From assembly GCA_003524435.1 (NCBI GenBank), contig DQHP01000047.1:1-42299 (forward strand): DNA of 42,299 bases, written 5' to 3'. Below are positions 16,973-24,369 of the stretch, one piece after another. Position 1 is the first letter of the stretch. Each line of letters begins with the position of its first letter. Source of the DNA: Microbacterium sp. GTDB lineage: Bacteria; Actinomycetota; Actinomycetes; Actinomycetales; Microbacteriaceae. The notes below the pieces were generated by a model. The model made no database searches, was not told where the DNA came from, and worked only from the letters and a program-made list of their open reading frames with translations. Both the position numbers and the translations under genes were made by a program.

Positions 16973-18133
16973 ATGAAGGAACGCGCGACCGCCGTCGAAG
17001 CGGTGCGCCGCACGAATCTCGGCGAGGTTCTGCGACTCGTCCACCATGAAGGGTCGCGATCTCGTTCCTTGATCACGGCGGAGACAGGACTGAATCGATC
17101 TACCGTCGCAGACCTGGTCACGGCGCTCGTTGAGCGCGGGCTCGTGACGGAGCAAGACCCCGATCCCACCAAGCGCGTCGGACGCCCCAGCCCCGTTGTC
17201 ACACCCCGTACTGACGTCGTTGCGATCGGTGTCAACCCCGAGGTCGATGCAATCGAGATCGGCGCAGTCAGCCTCGGAGGAGGGCTACGCGCACGCCGCA
17301 GGGTTGAGCTCGAATCCTTACCGAGCGTTGCGGATGCCATCGCCACCGTCATCGCCACGGTGACGAAGTGGAAACAGGAAGAACTCGCCGACTGCCGTCT
17401 TATTGGCCTCGGAGTTGCTGTGCCAGGATTGGTGCGCGCCGCGGACGGACTCGTGCGACTTGCACCGCATCTGCGGTGGCATGACGAAGATCTTGTAACA
17501 CCGCTCACTTCCGCTCTGGGACTCTCGGTGACCGTCGACAACGATGCATCCCTCGGCGCACGCGCTGAGCATCTGTTCGGTGCGGCACGCGTGCATGCCG
17601 ACGTTGTTTACCTCAACGGCGGTGCCAGCGGTATCGGCGGTGGGGTGATCTTGGATGGCACGCTCATTCGCGGCGCGGGTGGTTATGCCGGTGAATGGGG
17701 ACAGACCAGGCCGGGGATTACCGATGAGTCGCATCGCCGCACTCACAACGGCGTCCTGGAAGATGAGGTCAGTCGCGCGCGGTTGCTCGCTGTTGCGAAA
17801 CTGGTTGGTGGAGATGATGCAGCGCTCGCCGCGGCTCTTTCTGATGGCGGCATCACTGCCGATGAAGAGGTCATCCGTCAGCGTCACGTGCTCGCCGCAA
17901 CGATCGGAAACGCGGCAAATGTGTTGAATCCGTCCATGATTGTGCTGGGCGGATTCCTGGGAATCCTGCGTGATCGTGACCCCGAGGTCTTTGACGCTGA
18001 CGTGCGTGCGCGCTCTCTCGCCGTCACAGCCGAGGATCTCCAGATCGTCTCGGCAGCGCTAGGCCAAGACCGTCTTTTGATCGGGGCGGCCGAAGCCGCC
18101 TTCACGCGGTTGCTGGCCGACCCGCTCAGCTGA
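16973..18133 (+). CDS. ROK-family (XylR-like) transcriptional regulator
   Basis: The 386-residue protein has an N-terminal winged helix-turn-helix at about residues 15-60 (SRSLITAETGLNRSTVADLV) followed by a ROK sugar-kinase fold with GLGVAVPGLV, DNDASLGA (Asp191) and GASGIGGG. The zinc-binding CxCG..GC cluster usual in ROK proteins is replaced by SHRRTHNGVLED around residues 253-264, so the zinc site appears lost. It probably acts as a xylose-responsive repressor of xylAB or of the xylosidase operon. The ATG at 16973 is chosen; TTG at 16970 is equally placed relative to the CAGGA upstream. It lies 55 bases after the GH43 gene, in the same direction. Confidence 0.88.
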   Translation: MKERATAVEAVRRTNLGEVLRLVHHEGSRSRSLITAETGLNRSTVADLVTALVERGLVTEQDPDPTKRVGRPSPVVTPRTDVVAIGVNPEVDAIEIGAVSLGGGLRARRRVELESLPSVADAIATVIATVTKWKQEELADCRLIGLGVAVPGLVRAADGLVRLAPHLRWHDEDLVTPLTSALGLSVTVDNDASLGARAEHLFGAARVHADVVYLNGGASGIGGGVILDGTLIRGAGGYAGEWGQTRPGITDESHRRTHNGVLEDEVSRARLLAVAKLVGGDDAALAAALSDGGITADEEVIRQRHVLAATIGNAANVLNPSMIVLGGFLGILRDRDPEVFDADVRARSLAVTAEDLQIVSAALGQDRLLIGAAEAAFTRLLADPLS

Positions 18134-18156
18134 TATCACCCGCTGGCCGCAAACGC

Positions 18157-18609
18157 TCAGATCGTCAGCATCCAGGCGATACTCGCGCCCATCTCCTCAG
18201 CCTGTTGCAGGCGGTCGGCGTCAACATCGCCCGTGAATACAACAGGATCGGCGGCGAGGCGAAACCCATAGCCGGTCGTAATTGACTGCATGGCACGTTC
18301 GGCTCCGGTGGTGTCGTGGCTGCCATGAATCCAATACGAGAATGGGCGCCCTTTGGTCTGAGCGTGGGACTCATTGAAGGTTGTGTCGAAGAAATGCTTG
18401 AGCGCTCCGGAGAGGTATCCGAAGTTCGCCGTCGTCCCGAAGATGACGGCAGCCGCATCAAGGAGGTCTGAGGTGCTCGCATCCAGTGCCCCGCGCTCGA
18501 TGATCTCTACGCCCTCGCTTTCCGCCGTGCGCGCGCCGCGCAGGACGGCCGCGGCGATTTCGGCGACTCGTGGCGTCGGGGAGTGGTGAACAACCAGCAC
18601 GATGGACAT
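18157..18609 (-). CDS. Flavodoxin/NADPH-dependent FMN-reductase-like protein
   Basis: This 150-residue single-domain protein has a flavodoxin-like fold. It starts with the beta-strand IVLVVHHSPTP and contains FGTTANFGYLSGALKHFFD, the usual FMN-binding loop and following helix of NAD(P)H:FMN oxidoreductases such as the WrbA group. The glycine of the canonical phosphate loop is replaced by HHSPTP, so FMN binding may be altered. It could reduce quinones or supply reduced flavin. It is convergent with the ROK gene and divergent from the MHS transporter, sharing its promoter region. A link with the neighbouring catabolic operon is possible but not shown. Confidence 0.75.
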   Translation of the reverse strand: MSIVLVVHHSPTPRVAEIAAAVLRGARTAESEGVEIIERGALDASTSDLLDAAAVIFGTTANFGYLSGALKHFFDTTFNESHAQTKGRPFSYWIHGSHDTTGAERAMQSITTGYGFRLAADPVVFTGDVDADRLQQAEEMGASIAWMLTI

Positions 18610-18641
18610 GCCTTCACCCTACGGGCGTGCTCGGGCTCGGT

Positions 18642-18694
18642 TCTCAACTGCAAACTCTCAACTGTTGACAGTTTTCAGTTCGTGCGGCAAACTG
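18642..18694 (+). promoter_or_regulatory. Promoter and AACTG/CAGTT operator array for the amidohydrolase operon
   Basis: TTGACA at 18665-18670 and CAAACT at 18688-18693, 17 bases apart, form a good promoter. Around it are five copies of AACTG or its complement CAGTT: 18646-18650, 18660-18664, 18669-18673, 18676-18680 and 18690-18694. The middle pair makes the inverted repeat AACTG-TTGA-CAGTT centred on the -35 box, and TCTCAACTG is repeated exactly at 18642 and 18656. The GntR protein encoded at 20053 is the natural candidate ligand. Confidence 0.6.
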
Positions 18695-18736
18695 GCAAAG
18701 ATTCCTCAGGACTCAATGATGAAGAGAGGCCCAGCA

Positions 18737-20050
18737 ATGGCTGCTGACACACAGCGAACATCCCCTACGCCCGAAAAAATCTCCCCCCGCGTCATCGCGG
18801 CCGGGGCAGTGGGCTCTGTTATCGAGTACTTCGATTTCGGCGTCTATGGCTACGTCGCAACGATTCTGGCTGTGCACTTCTTTGCCAGCGGCGACTCCGT
18901 CGTAGCGTTGTTGTCTACGCTTGCCACCTTCGCCGTTGCATTCGTGCTGCGGCCGGTGGGCGCACTGATCTTCGGGCACTACGGTGACCGTTTCGGGCGC
19001 AAGAATGCGCTCGCCGCGACCGTGATTCTCATGGCTATCGCCAGTGGTTTGATCGGAGTTCTTCCGTCCTACGCGGCAATCGGGATCGGCGCGACCGCGC
19101 TCCTCGTGCTCGCGCGGTGTGTGCAAGGCCTCGCTGCCGGCGGTGAGTTGGGTGGTGCTGCATCGTTCGTGGCAGAGAAGTCCCCCAACCAGCGCCGCGG
19201 CCTCTTCACCTCCACCACCCAGATGGGTGCGCTGGGCGGCTCGCTCCTTGCATCCCTCGCAGTTCTGATTCTCAACGTCAGCCTCGGCGACCAGGCCATG
19301 CACGACTGGGGCTGGCGGATTCCGTTCCTGATCGCCATCCCACTCGGACTGTTCGGTCTGTGGATCCGCAACGGCCTGGAAGAGTCGGAAGAGTTCGAAG
19401 AAGCACGTGCGGCCGCCGCAGAGATGAAGAAGAAGCAGCAGCCCGTCCGCGTGCTTTTCACCCAGTACCCGATCAAGTTGCTCCAGGTCGTCGCGCTGTC
19501 CGTGTTGCTGTTCTCGGCGTATTACATCGGTTACGTCTACGTCAGCATCCACATGCAGACAGTGCTGGGATTTGATGCGGACTTTGCCTACCTGTCGACG
19601 ACAATCACGCTCATCGTGTCCGTCATCCTCATGCCCTACTTCGGTCACCTCTCCGACAAGGTCGGACGCAAGCCGGTATTCATCTGGGCCTCGGTCGCCG
19701 GCATCGTCCTCGCCGTACCCACGTTCATGCTGCTGGAAATCGGCGGTCCGGTCGCGATCATCAGCCACGTGATCCTCGGCCTCGTAGACTCGGCGCTGAT
19801 GGGAGTCGCGCTTTCGACCTACGCCGAGATGTTCCCCACGCCCGTGCGCTACACAGGTATTGCGTTCGGATTCAGCGTGGGAGCGGCGCTGGCCGGTGGT
19901 ACGTCGCCCTACATCGCAACTTGGCTTGTCAGTGCCACGGGCAACACCCTTGCCCCGGCAATCTTCCTTGCTGCGACAGGAATCATCACACTCATCGCCG
20001 CGCTGTACCTCAAAGAAACGCGGGGGATCGACCTACAGGATGTCGCGTAA
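18737..20050 (+). CDS. MFS transporter, metabolite:H+ symporter (MHS) family
   Basis: The protein of about 437 residues has twelve predicted membrane helices and MHS landmarks: the first-helix IEYFDFGVYGY, the loop GHYGDRFGRKN, ARCVQGLAAGGELGG in helix four/five and GHLSDKVGRKP in the central repeat. The family imports organic acids, shikimate-like compounds or betaines with protons. The ATG at 18737 has GAGAGG about 8 bases upstream; ATG 18716 or 18719 also has AGGA upstream and remains possible. As first gene of the operon it probably imports the substrate degraded by the amidohydrolase and flavoprotein encoded next. The substrate is unknown. Confidence 0.88.
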   Translation: MAADTQRTSPTPEKISPRVIAAGAVGSVIEYFDFGVYGYVATILAVHFFASGDSVVALLSTLATFAVAFVLRPVGALIFGHYGDRFGRKNALAATVILMAIASGLIGVLPSYAAIGIGATALLVLARCVQGLAAGGELGGAASFVAEKSPNQRRGLFTSTTQMGALGGSLLASLAVLILNVSLGDQAMHDWGWRIPFLIAIPLGLFGLWIRNGLEESEEFEEARAAAAEMKKKQQPVRVLFTQYPIKLLQVVALSVLLFSAYYIGYVYVSIHMQTVLGFDADFAYLSTTITLIVSVILMPYFGHLSDKVGRKPVFIWASVAGIVLAVPTFMLLEIGGPVAIISHVILGLVDSALMGVALSTYAEMFPTPVRYTGIAFGFSVGAALAGGTSPYIATWLVSATGNTLAPAIFLAATGIITLIAALYLKETRGIDLQDVA

Positions 20051-20052
20051 CC

Positions 20053-20766
20053 ATGACCATTGATCGATCCGCAGTGATCACCCGACCGTCCATTCCGTCG
20101 CAGGCTGAGGAGGTGCTGCGCCAGATGATTCTGGACGGCACCCTCAGCCCGGGCGAGCGCCTCAACGAGGTCACGATTGCCGATTCGATTGGCATCAGTC
20201 GTGGTCCGCTACGCGAGGCGATCAAGAGGCTGTCGGGACAGGGGTATCTGACGATGGAGACCCACCGCGGCGCGTTCGTCAAGGCCTATACTCCACAGGA
20301 GATCGTAGATCTCTATGAGTTGCGTAGCGCGCTGGAGTTGTATGCGCTGCGGTTGGTGGTGGAACGCGCCAGTAACCAGGACCTCGATGACCTCGCGGCA
20401 CGGCTCGCGGAAGAAAGCGACCGCATTCGTCGTCACGAGGCCAACGCGACGGCGAGTGAGCCGTATGCGTCGGAGCTTGATTTTCATCAGCAGCTCGTCG
20501 CCTTGAGCGGCAATCAGGCCATCAGAGCTCAGCTGTCGGACGCGAACCACAAGCTGTTTCTCGCGCTGCGCCCGACGAAGCGGACGGAGATTCGTAAGGA
20601 ACACGCGGTGGCCTCGCATGTGGAGATCCTCGACAAGGTTCGTGAGAGAGACATCGACGCCAGCGTCGACATGCTTTCCGCGCACCTTGCGGACTCGATG
20701 AGTAACAGCTTGAGCGTTTTGGGGCTTTCCGACCAAGACAACGCACGCACATCAGAAGAAGGATGA
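20053..20766 (+). CDS. GntR-family regulator with FCD domain
   Basis: This 237-residue regulator has a GntR winged helix-turn-helix at about residues 13-78 (GTLSPGERLNEVTIAD, then ISRGPLREAIKRL) and an all-helical FCD ligand domain at about residues 85-215, with metal-site style histidines in DFHQQL and HVEIL. FadR-subfamily members usually respond to carboxylic acids and repress the operon they sit in. It lies two bases after the transporter stop and three bases before the amidohydrolase start, so it is co-transcribed. Its ribosome-binding site is poor, consistent with low repressor dosage. The AACTG/CAGTT array upstream of the operon is its likely target. Confidence 0.88.
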   Translation: MTIDRSAVITRPSIPSQAEEVLRQMILDGTLSPGERLNEVTIADSIGISRGPLREAIKRLSGQGYLTMETHRGAFVKAYTPQEIVDLYELRSALELYALRLVVERASNQDLDDLAARLAEESDRIRRHEANATASEPYASELDFHQQLVALSGNQAIRAQLSDANHKLFLALRPTKRTEIRKEHAVASHVEILDKVRERDIDASVDMLSAHLADSMSNSLSVLGLSDQDNARTSEEG

Positions 20767-20769
20767 AAA

Positions 20770-22158
20770 GTGAGCAACTCCTATGACCTCAGAATCTCGG
20801 GTGGTGACGTTTTTCTCGAAGGAATCGGCCAGTCAGAGGTAGACCTCCTTATCAAAGATGGTCGCATTGCCGCCATCATCGACCGGGCGCAAGCGGCAGA
20901 TGCTTCCGAGGTCCTCGACGTCACGGGCAAGCTGGTGCTTCCCGGTGCGATCGATCCTCACGTGCACCTGGGTAAAGACATCCGCGTGCCGCGCGATCCC
21001 GATGATGCGGAACGCGAGACGGCATCGGCAGCAGCGGGCGGCATCACGACCATGCTTGTCTATCTGATGAGCTCAGAGTCCTATGTCGGTGAGCTGGAAT
21101 CGGCGCGCGCAGCGATGAGTTCCAACTCTCATACCGATTTCGGCTTCCACTTCGTCCTGGGCACGCCCGGACACCTTGACGAGTTCAAGGACTACATGGA
21201 TCTGGGCGTCTCCTCGTTCAAGTTCTTCATGAACTTCCGTGGCGATGAGGGCAAATACCTCGGGATGCCTGGCAACGACGATTCATTCATGTACGACATC
21301 TTGCGCAAGAGCGCAGAACATGGCGCGATGATCAATCCGCATCCGGAGAACATCGAACTCGTGCGGATGTTCCGCGACAGCGATCGAGACGAGACGCTGT
21401 CTCCACTGGCTGCGTGGAACGCTGCCCGCCCGCCATTCGTTGAAGCGGAAGCGGCGCAGCGAGTTGCTTATCTGGCGAGTGTGACAGGGGCTTCGGTCTA
21501 TTGCGTGCACACCAGCAGCCGCGAAGCGGTGGAAGCCATCAGTCGCCAGCAGAGTTCATATCCGAACATCTTCATCGAGACCTGCACGCAGTATCTGACG
21601 CTCGATACGTCGTCTGAGGCGGGCTCTTACGCGAAGGTGAACCCGCCGATCCGCTCTCGCGAAGACGTGGAGTACCTGTGGGAAACGTTCGAATCAGGGG
21701 CAATTGACTCGGTTGGCTCTGACCACAACGCGCGTCACCGCACGAACAAAGAGAAAGACATCTGGAGTGCATCGGCGGGCTTCCCCGGGTCTGGAGGCGT
21801 TCTTCCGCTGACGCTGGCGGAAGGGCTGCGTCGTGGAATCGCGCTCGACAAGATTGTTGAGGCCGTCAGCACCCGCGCGGCAAAGCTCTTCGGCATGTAT
21901 CCGCGCAAGGGAACGATCGCGGTCGGCTCGGACGCTGACCTGGTTGTCATCGACCTGGATCTTCCGTCGACGATCACTGCGGAGACGCAGTACTCCGCTG
22001 CGGAGTACACCCCCTGGGGGAACACGACGCTGCCGCTTTCGGTCGTGCACACGATCGTTCGCGGTCAGTTTGCCCTCAGGGATGGAAATCTGACAGACCA
22101 CCGCGCGGGGGAGTTCATTCACCGCGCACACAGCGGCGCGGCCGCGCTAGGAGGGTAA
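20770..22158 (+). CDS. Hydantoinase/dihydropyrimidinase-like cyclic amidohydrolase
   Basis: This 462-residue member of the amidohydrolase superfamily should hydrolyse a cyclic amide, imide, hydantoin or dihydropyrimidine. All binuclear-metal ligands are visible: His64 and His66 in DPHVHLG, the carboxylated-lysine candidate Lys151 in SSFKFFMNF, His191 in NPHPEN, His247 in CVHTSS and Asp318 in GSDHNAR. Length is typical. It starts at GTG 20770, with AAGGA about 7 bases upstream. An isochorismatase-like hydrolase follows directly, a pairing expected when a ring is opened to an N-carbamoyl or amide product that is then deamidated. The substrate cannot be read from sequence; it may differ from true dihydropyrimidinase because the loop NFRGDEGKYLG is unlike DHP enzymes I remember. 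Confidence 0.88.
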   Translation: MSNSYDLRISGGDVFLEGIGQSEVDLLIKDGRIAAIIDRAQAADASEVLDVTGKLVLPGAIDPHVHLGKDIRVPRDPDDAERETASAAAGGITTMLVYLMSSESYVGELESARAAMSSNSHTDFGFHFVLGTPGHLDEFKDYMDLGVSSFKFFMNFRGDEGKYLGMPGNDDSFMYDILRKSAEHGAMINPHPENIELVRMFRDSDRDETLSPLAAWNAARPPFVEAEAAQRVAYLASVTGASVYCVHTSSREAVEAISRQQSSYPNIFIETCTQYLTLDTSSEAGSYAKVNPPIRSREDVEYLWETFESGAIDSVGSDHNARHRTNKEKDIWSASAGFPGSGGVLPLTLAEGLRRGIALDKIVEAVSTRAAKLFGMYPRKGTIAVGSDADLVVIDLDLPSTITAETQYSAAEYTPWGNTTLPLSVVHTIVRGQFALRDGNLTDHRAGEFIHRAHSGAAALGG

Positions 22159-22162
22159 GCGC

Positions 22163-22852
22163 ATGTCACGCTTCAGTTCTGAATTTATCGACGCCCAGAC
22201 GATGGGTCGTTATGACGCTGCTGGTTTCGGCCGCCCCGTCGGGATGGGCACGAGGCCTGCGCTACTGATCATCGACGTGCAGTACCGCACGACCGGCACA
22301 ACGCCGATGCCATTCGACAAAGCTATTGAGGAGTTCCCCACGAGCGTGGGGGAGACCGCATGGGATGCTGTCGATAACATCGCCAAGTTGCTCACGGTGT
22401 TTCGCCGCAACGACTGGCCCGTGCTGTATCCCCACGTCGCACCTAAGAAAGGCTTTGACCAGGGTGCTCTCGGCGCCAAGGTTCCGGCCATCATGAACAT
22501 CGCCAGCCGCGGATACGACTTCGTCGAAGAGATCGCGCCTGAAGAGGGCGACGTGCTGCTTCCCAAGAAGCATCCCAGCGCGTTCTTTGGAACGCCCTTG
22601 GCGTCTTACCTGATCCAGACCGGTGCGGACTCTCTCGTTGTCACGGGGTGTTCGACCTCGGGATGTGTGCGTTCCACGGTGGCCGATGCCTTCTCATACA
22701 ACTATCGCGTGAACGTGCCGAGTGACGCTGTCTATGACCGCAGTCAGGTCGTCCACGACGTCAACCTCTTCGACATGGATCAAAAGTACGCCGACGTGAA
22801 CACAACAGACGAGATTATCCGCTCGCTGGACAGCATCGGAGGCACGCGATGA
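22163..22852 (+). CDS. Isochorismatase-like cysteine amidohydrolase (N-carbamoylsarcosine/maleamate amidase type)
   Basis: This 229-residue hydrolase releases ammonia (and CO2 from carbamoyl groups) from a linear amide. The catalytic triad is visible: Asp38 in LLIIDVQ, Lys135/Lys136 in LPKKHPSAF and Cys168 in TGCSTSGCVRST. The N-terminal extension of about 30 residues and PKKHPSAFFGTP match N-carbamoylsarcosine amidohydrolase-like enzymes better than true isochorismatases. AGGAGG sits 8 bases before the ATG at 22163, the strongest site in this operon. Its context between a cyclic amidohydrolase and a flavoprotein suggests it acts on the ring-opened product. Confidence 0.88.
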   Translation: MSRFSSEFIDAQTMGRYDAAGFGRPVGMGTRPALLIIDVQYRTTGTTPMPFDKAIEEFPTSVGETAWDAVDNIAKLLTVFRRNDWPVLYPHVAPKKGFDQGALGAKVPAIMNIASRGYDFVEEIAPEEGDVLLPKKHPSAFFGTPLASYLIQTGADSLVVTGCSTSGCVRSTVADAFSYNYRVNVPSDAVYDRSQVVHDVNLFDMDQKYADVNTTDEIIRSLDSIGGTR

Positions 22853-24222
22853 TGGAACGCGACGTTGACGTCATTATTGTCGGTGCAGGCGGATGCGGGC
22901 TGACTGCAGCCATCGCCGCCGCAGAGGCGGGCGCTTCTGTAGCGCTGCTCGAGAAAGAGGATCGCGCAGGCGGCAACACCTGGCTGAGCACCGGATCGGT
23001 GCCTGCCGCAGGCTCGCGCTTCCAGAAGGATGCGGGCGTCGATGATTCGCCGGAGACAATGACCGCCGATCTGCTGCGCAAGAGCGGTCCGCATGACGCA
23101 GAGGACACTGTCGCTCTGCTCGCGCGTCAGTCTGCGGCGCTTGTTGAGTGGCTTGTGGACGATCACGCGGTCGACCTGCAATTGATCACGGACTACAAGC
23201 ATGTCGGTCACAGCATCACCCGCCTGCACGCCCCCGCGGCGCGCAAGGGCGAGTTCCTGGTGAAAGATCTCGTCGCTGCCGCGGAGCGTCTGGGCGTCGA
23301 GGTGATCACCGGAAACCCGGTTGCCGGCCTGATCGTCGAAGACGGTGAAGTGGTGGGTGTCCGCGTCGCGGGCGAGCGCATCGAAGAGTACGAACTGCGC
23401 GCCGGCGCCGTGGTGCTTGCCGCTAACGGCTTTGGCGGCAACCGCGAGATGCTGAGCAAGTGGATTCCGGAGATCGCTGAGGCGCAGTACTTTGGCGCTC
23501 ATGGATCAACCGGAGAAGCCGTTGCCTGGGCGGATGAGCTCGGCTCGCCCTTGGCCAATATGGGCGCCTACCAGGGCTACGCGGCAGTGGCATACCCGCA
23601 CGGCTCGATCGTCTCCTGGACGACAGTCGAAATGGGTGCGTGCCTGCTCAGCCCGCAGGGCAAGCGCATGGGCGATGAAACCGTCGGATACTCGGCGTTC
23701 GCTCCGGTCGTCTCTGCGGTGACCGAGGAATCGTGGGTCGTTCTGGATCAGCGCATTCGTGACTACGTCAAAGGCAACGAAGAAGAATTCGCTGATCTGG
23801 TCGGGATCGGCGGCGTCGTCGAGGCAGCGGATGAAGCCGCAGTCGCGGCAATCATCGGCGCTGACGAGACAACCGTTGCCGCAACGCTAGGCGCGTTCGC
23901 CCAGGCTGCTCAAGGCCAGGCATCTGACGAGTTCGCGCGCACTGACTTCGGTTTCGGCGCGCTTCAGAAGCCCTACTTCGTGGTGCGTTCGATTCCCGCG
24001 CTCTTTCACACCCAGGGTGGGGTCATGGTGACGGACACAGCCGCGGTAGCCCGCGCTGATGGCACGACGGTTCCTGGTCTATTCGCCGGTGGTGGTGTCG
24101 CTGCTGGTGTCTCTGGCAAGGACGGCGCTGACGGATACTCGTCAGGAAACGGCCTCCTCACTGCGATTGGACTGGGTCGCATCGCCGGCACGAGTGCCGC
24201 GCGGGTCGCCGCCAAGGGGTGA
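22849..24222 (+). CDS. FAD-dependent oxidoreductase of the fumarate reductase/KstD family
   Basis: This 457-residue flavoprotein should oxidise or reduce a carbon-carbon bond next to a carboxyl or carbonyl. The FAD-binding Rossmann motif VGAGGCG (Gly12, Gly14, Gly17) with acidic Glu35, the RAGGNTWLSTG segment and the C-terminal GLFAGGGVAAGV...GNGLLTA pattern define the family. It has only the FAD part: no N-terminal FMN-binding or heme domain and no Tat signal, so it is a soluble cytoplasmic form, shorter than urocanate reductases. The ATG at 22849 overlaps the preceding stop (ATGA); ATG 22852 directly follows. It may dehydrogenate the dicarboxylate made by the two hydrolases. Confidence 0.87.
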   Translation: MMERDVDVIIVGAGGCGLTAAIAAAEAGASVALLEKEDRAGGNTWLSTGSVPAAGSRFQKDAGVDDSPETMTADLLRKSGPHDAEDTVALLARQSAALVEWLVDDHAVDLQLITDYKHVGHSITRLHAPAARKGEFLVKDLVAAAERLGVEVITGNPVAGLIVEDGEVVGVRVAGERIEEYELRAGAVVLAANGFGGNREMLSKWIPEIAEAQYFGAHGSTGEAVAWADELGSPLANMGAYQGYAAVAYPHGSIVSWTTVEMGACLLSPQGKRMGDETVGYSAFAPVVSAVTEESWVVLDQRIRDYVKGNEEEFADLVGIGGVVEAADEAAVAAIIGADETTVAATLGAFAQAAQGQASDEFARTDFGFGALQKPYFVVRSIPALFHTQGGVMVTDTAAVARADGTTVPGLFAGGGVAAGVSGKDGADGYSSGNGLLTAIGLGRIAGTSAARVAAKG

Positions 24223-24231
24223 GTTTTACGT

Positions 24232-24276
24232 AGCGCAAATGGCCGCAGTTCCGATCCGGATGCGGCCATTTGCGCT
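24232..24276 (+). terminator. Perfect 16-bp hairpin after the flavoprotein gene
   Basis: AGCGCAAATGGCCGCA (24232-24247) and its exact complement at 24261-24276 enclose a 13-base loop that itself contains TCCG/CGGA. It lies 9 bases after the flavoprotein stop. There is only a short CTCC afterwards, so it is not a classic U-tract terminator but matches the U-less hairpins seen in actinobacteria. It separates the operon from the AtoE-like gene. Confidence 0.75.
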
Positions 24277-24326
24277 CTCCAAGCGGGTTCAAGGGGGCGC
24301 AGCGCTCGTGAGGGGCAAACCGTTGC

Positions 24327-24332
24327 TACAGT
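24327..24332 (+). promoter_or_regulatory. Candidate -10 box for the AtoE-like transporter
   Basis: TACAGT fits TANNNT and lies 38 bases upstream of the GTG start and 51 bases downstream of the hairpin. No convincing -35 is visible. It is suggested only because the hairpin would otherwise isolate the transporter gene. Confidence 0.3.
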
Positions 24333-24369
24333 GATCGTCGATTGAGCTTTTGAACGAAGGAGTTCCCCC

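Noticed and set aside
18713..19768. 351-codon minus-strand frame opposite the first MHS transporter
   Set aside because: It is rich in charged low-complexity sequence, has no family motif and lies wholly antisense to a clear transporter gene.
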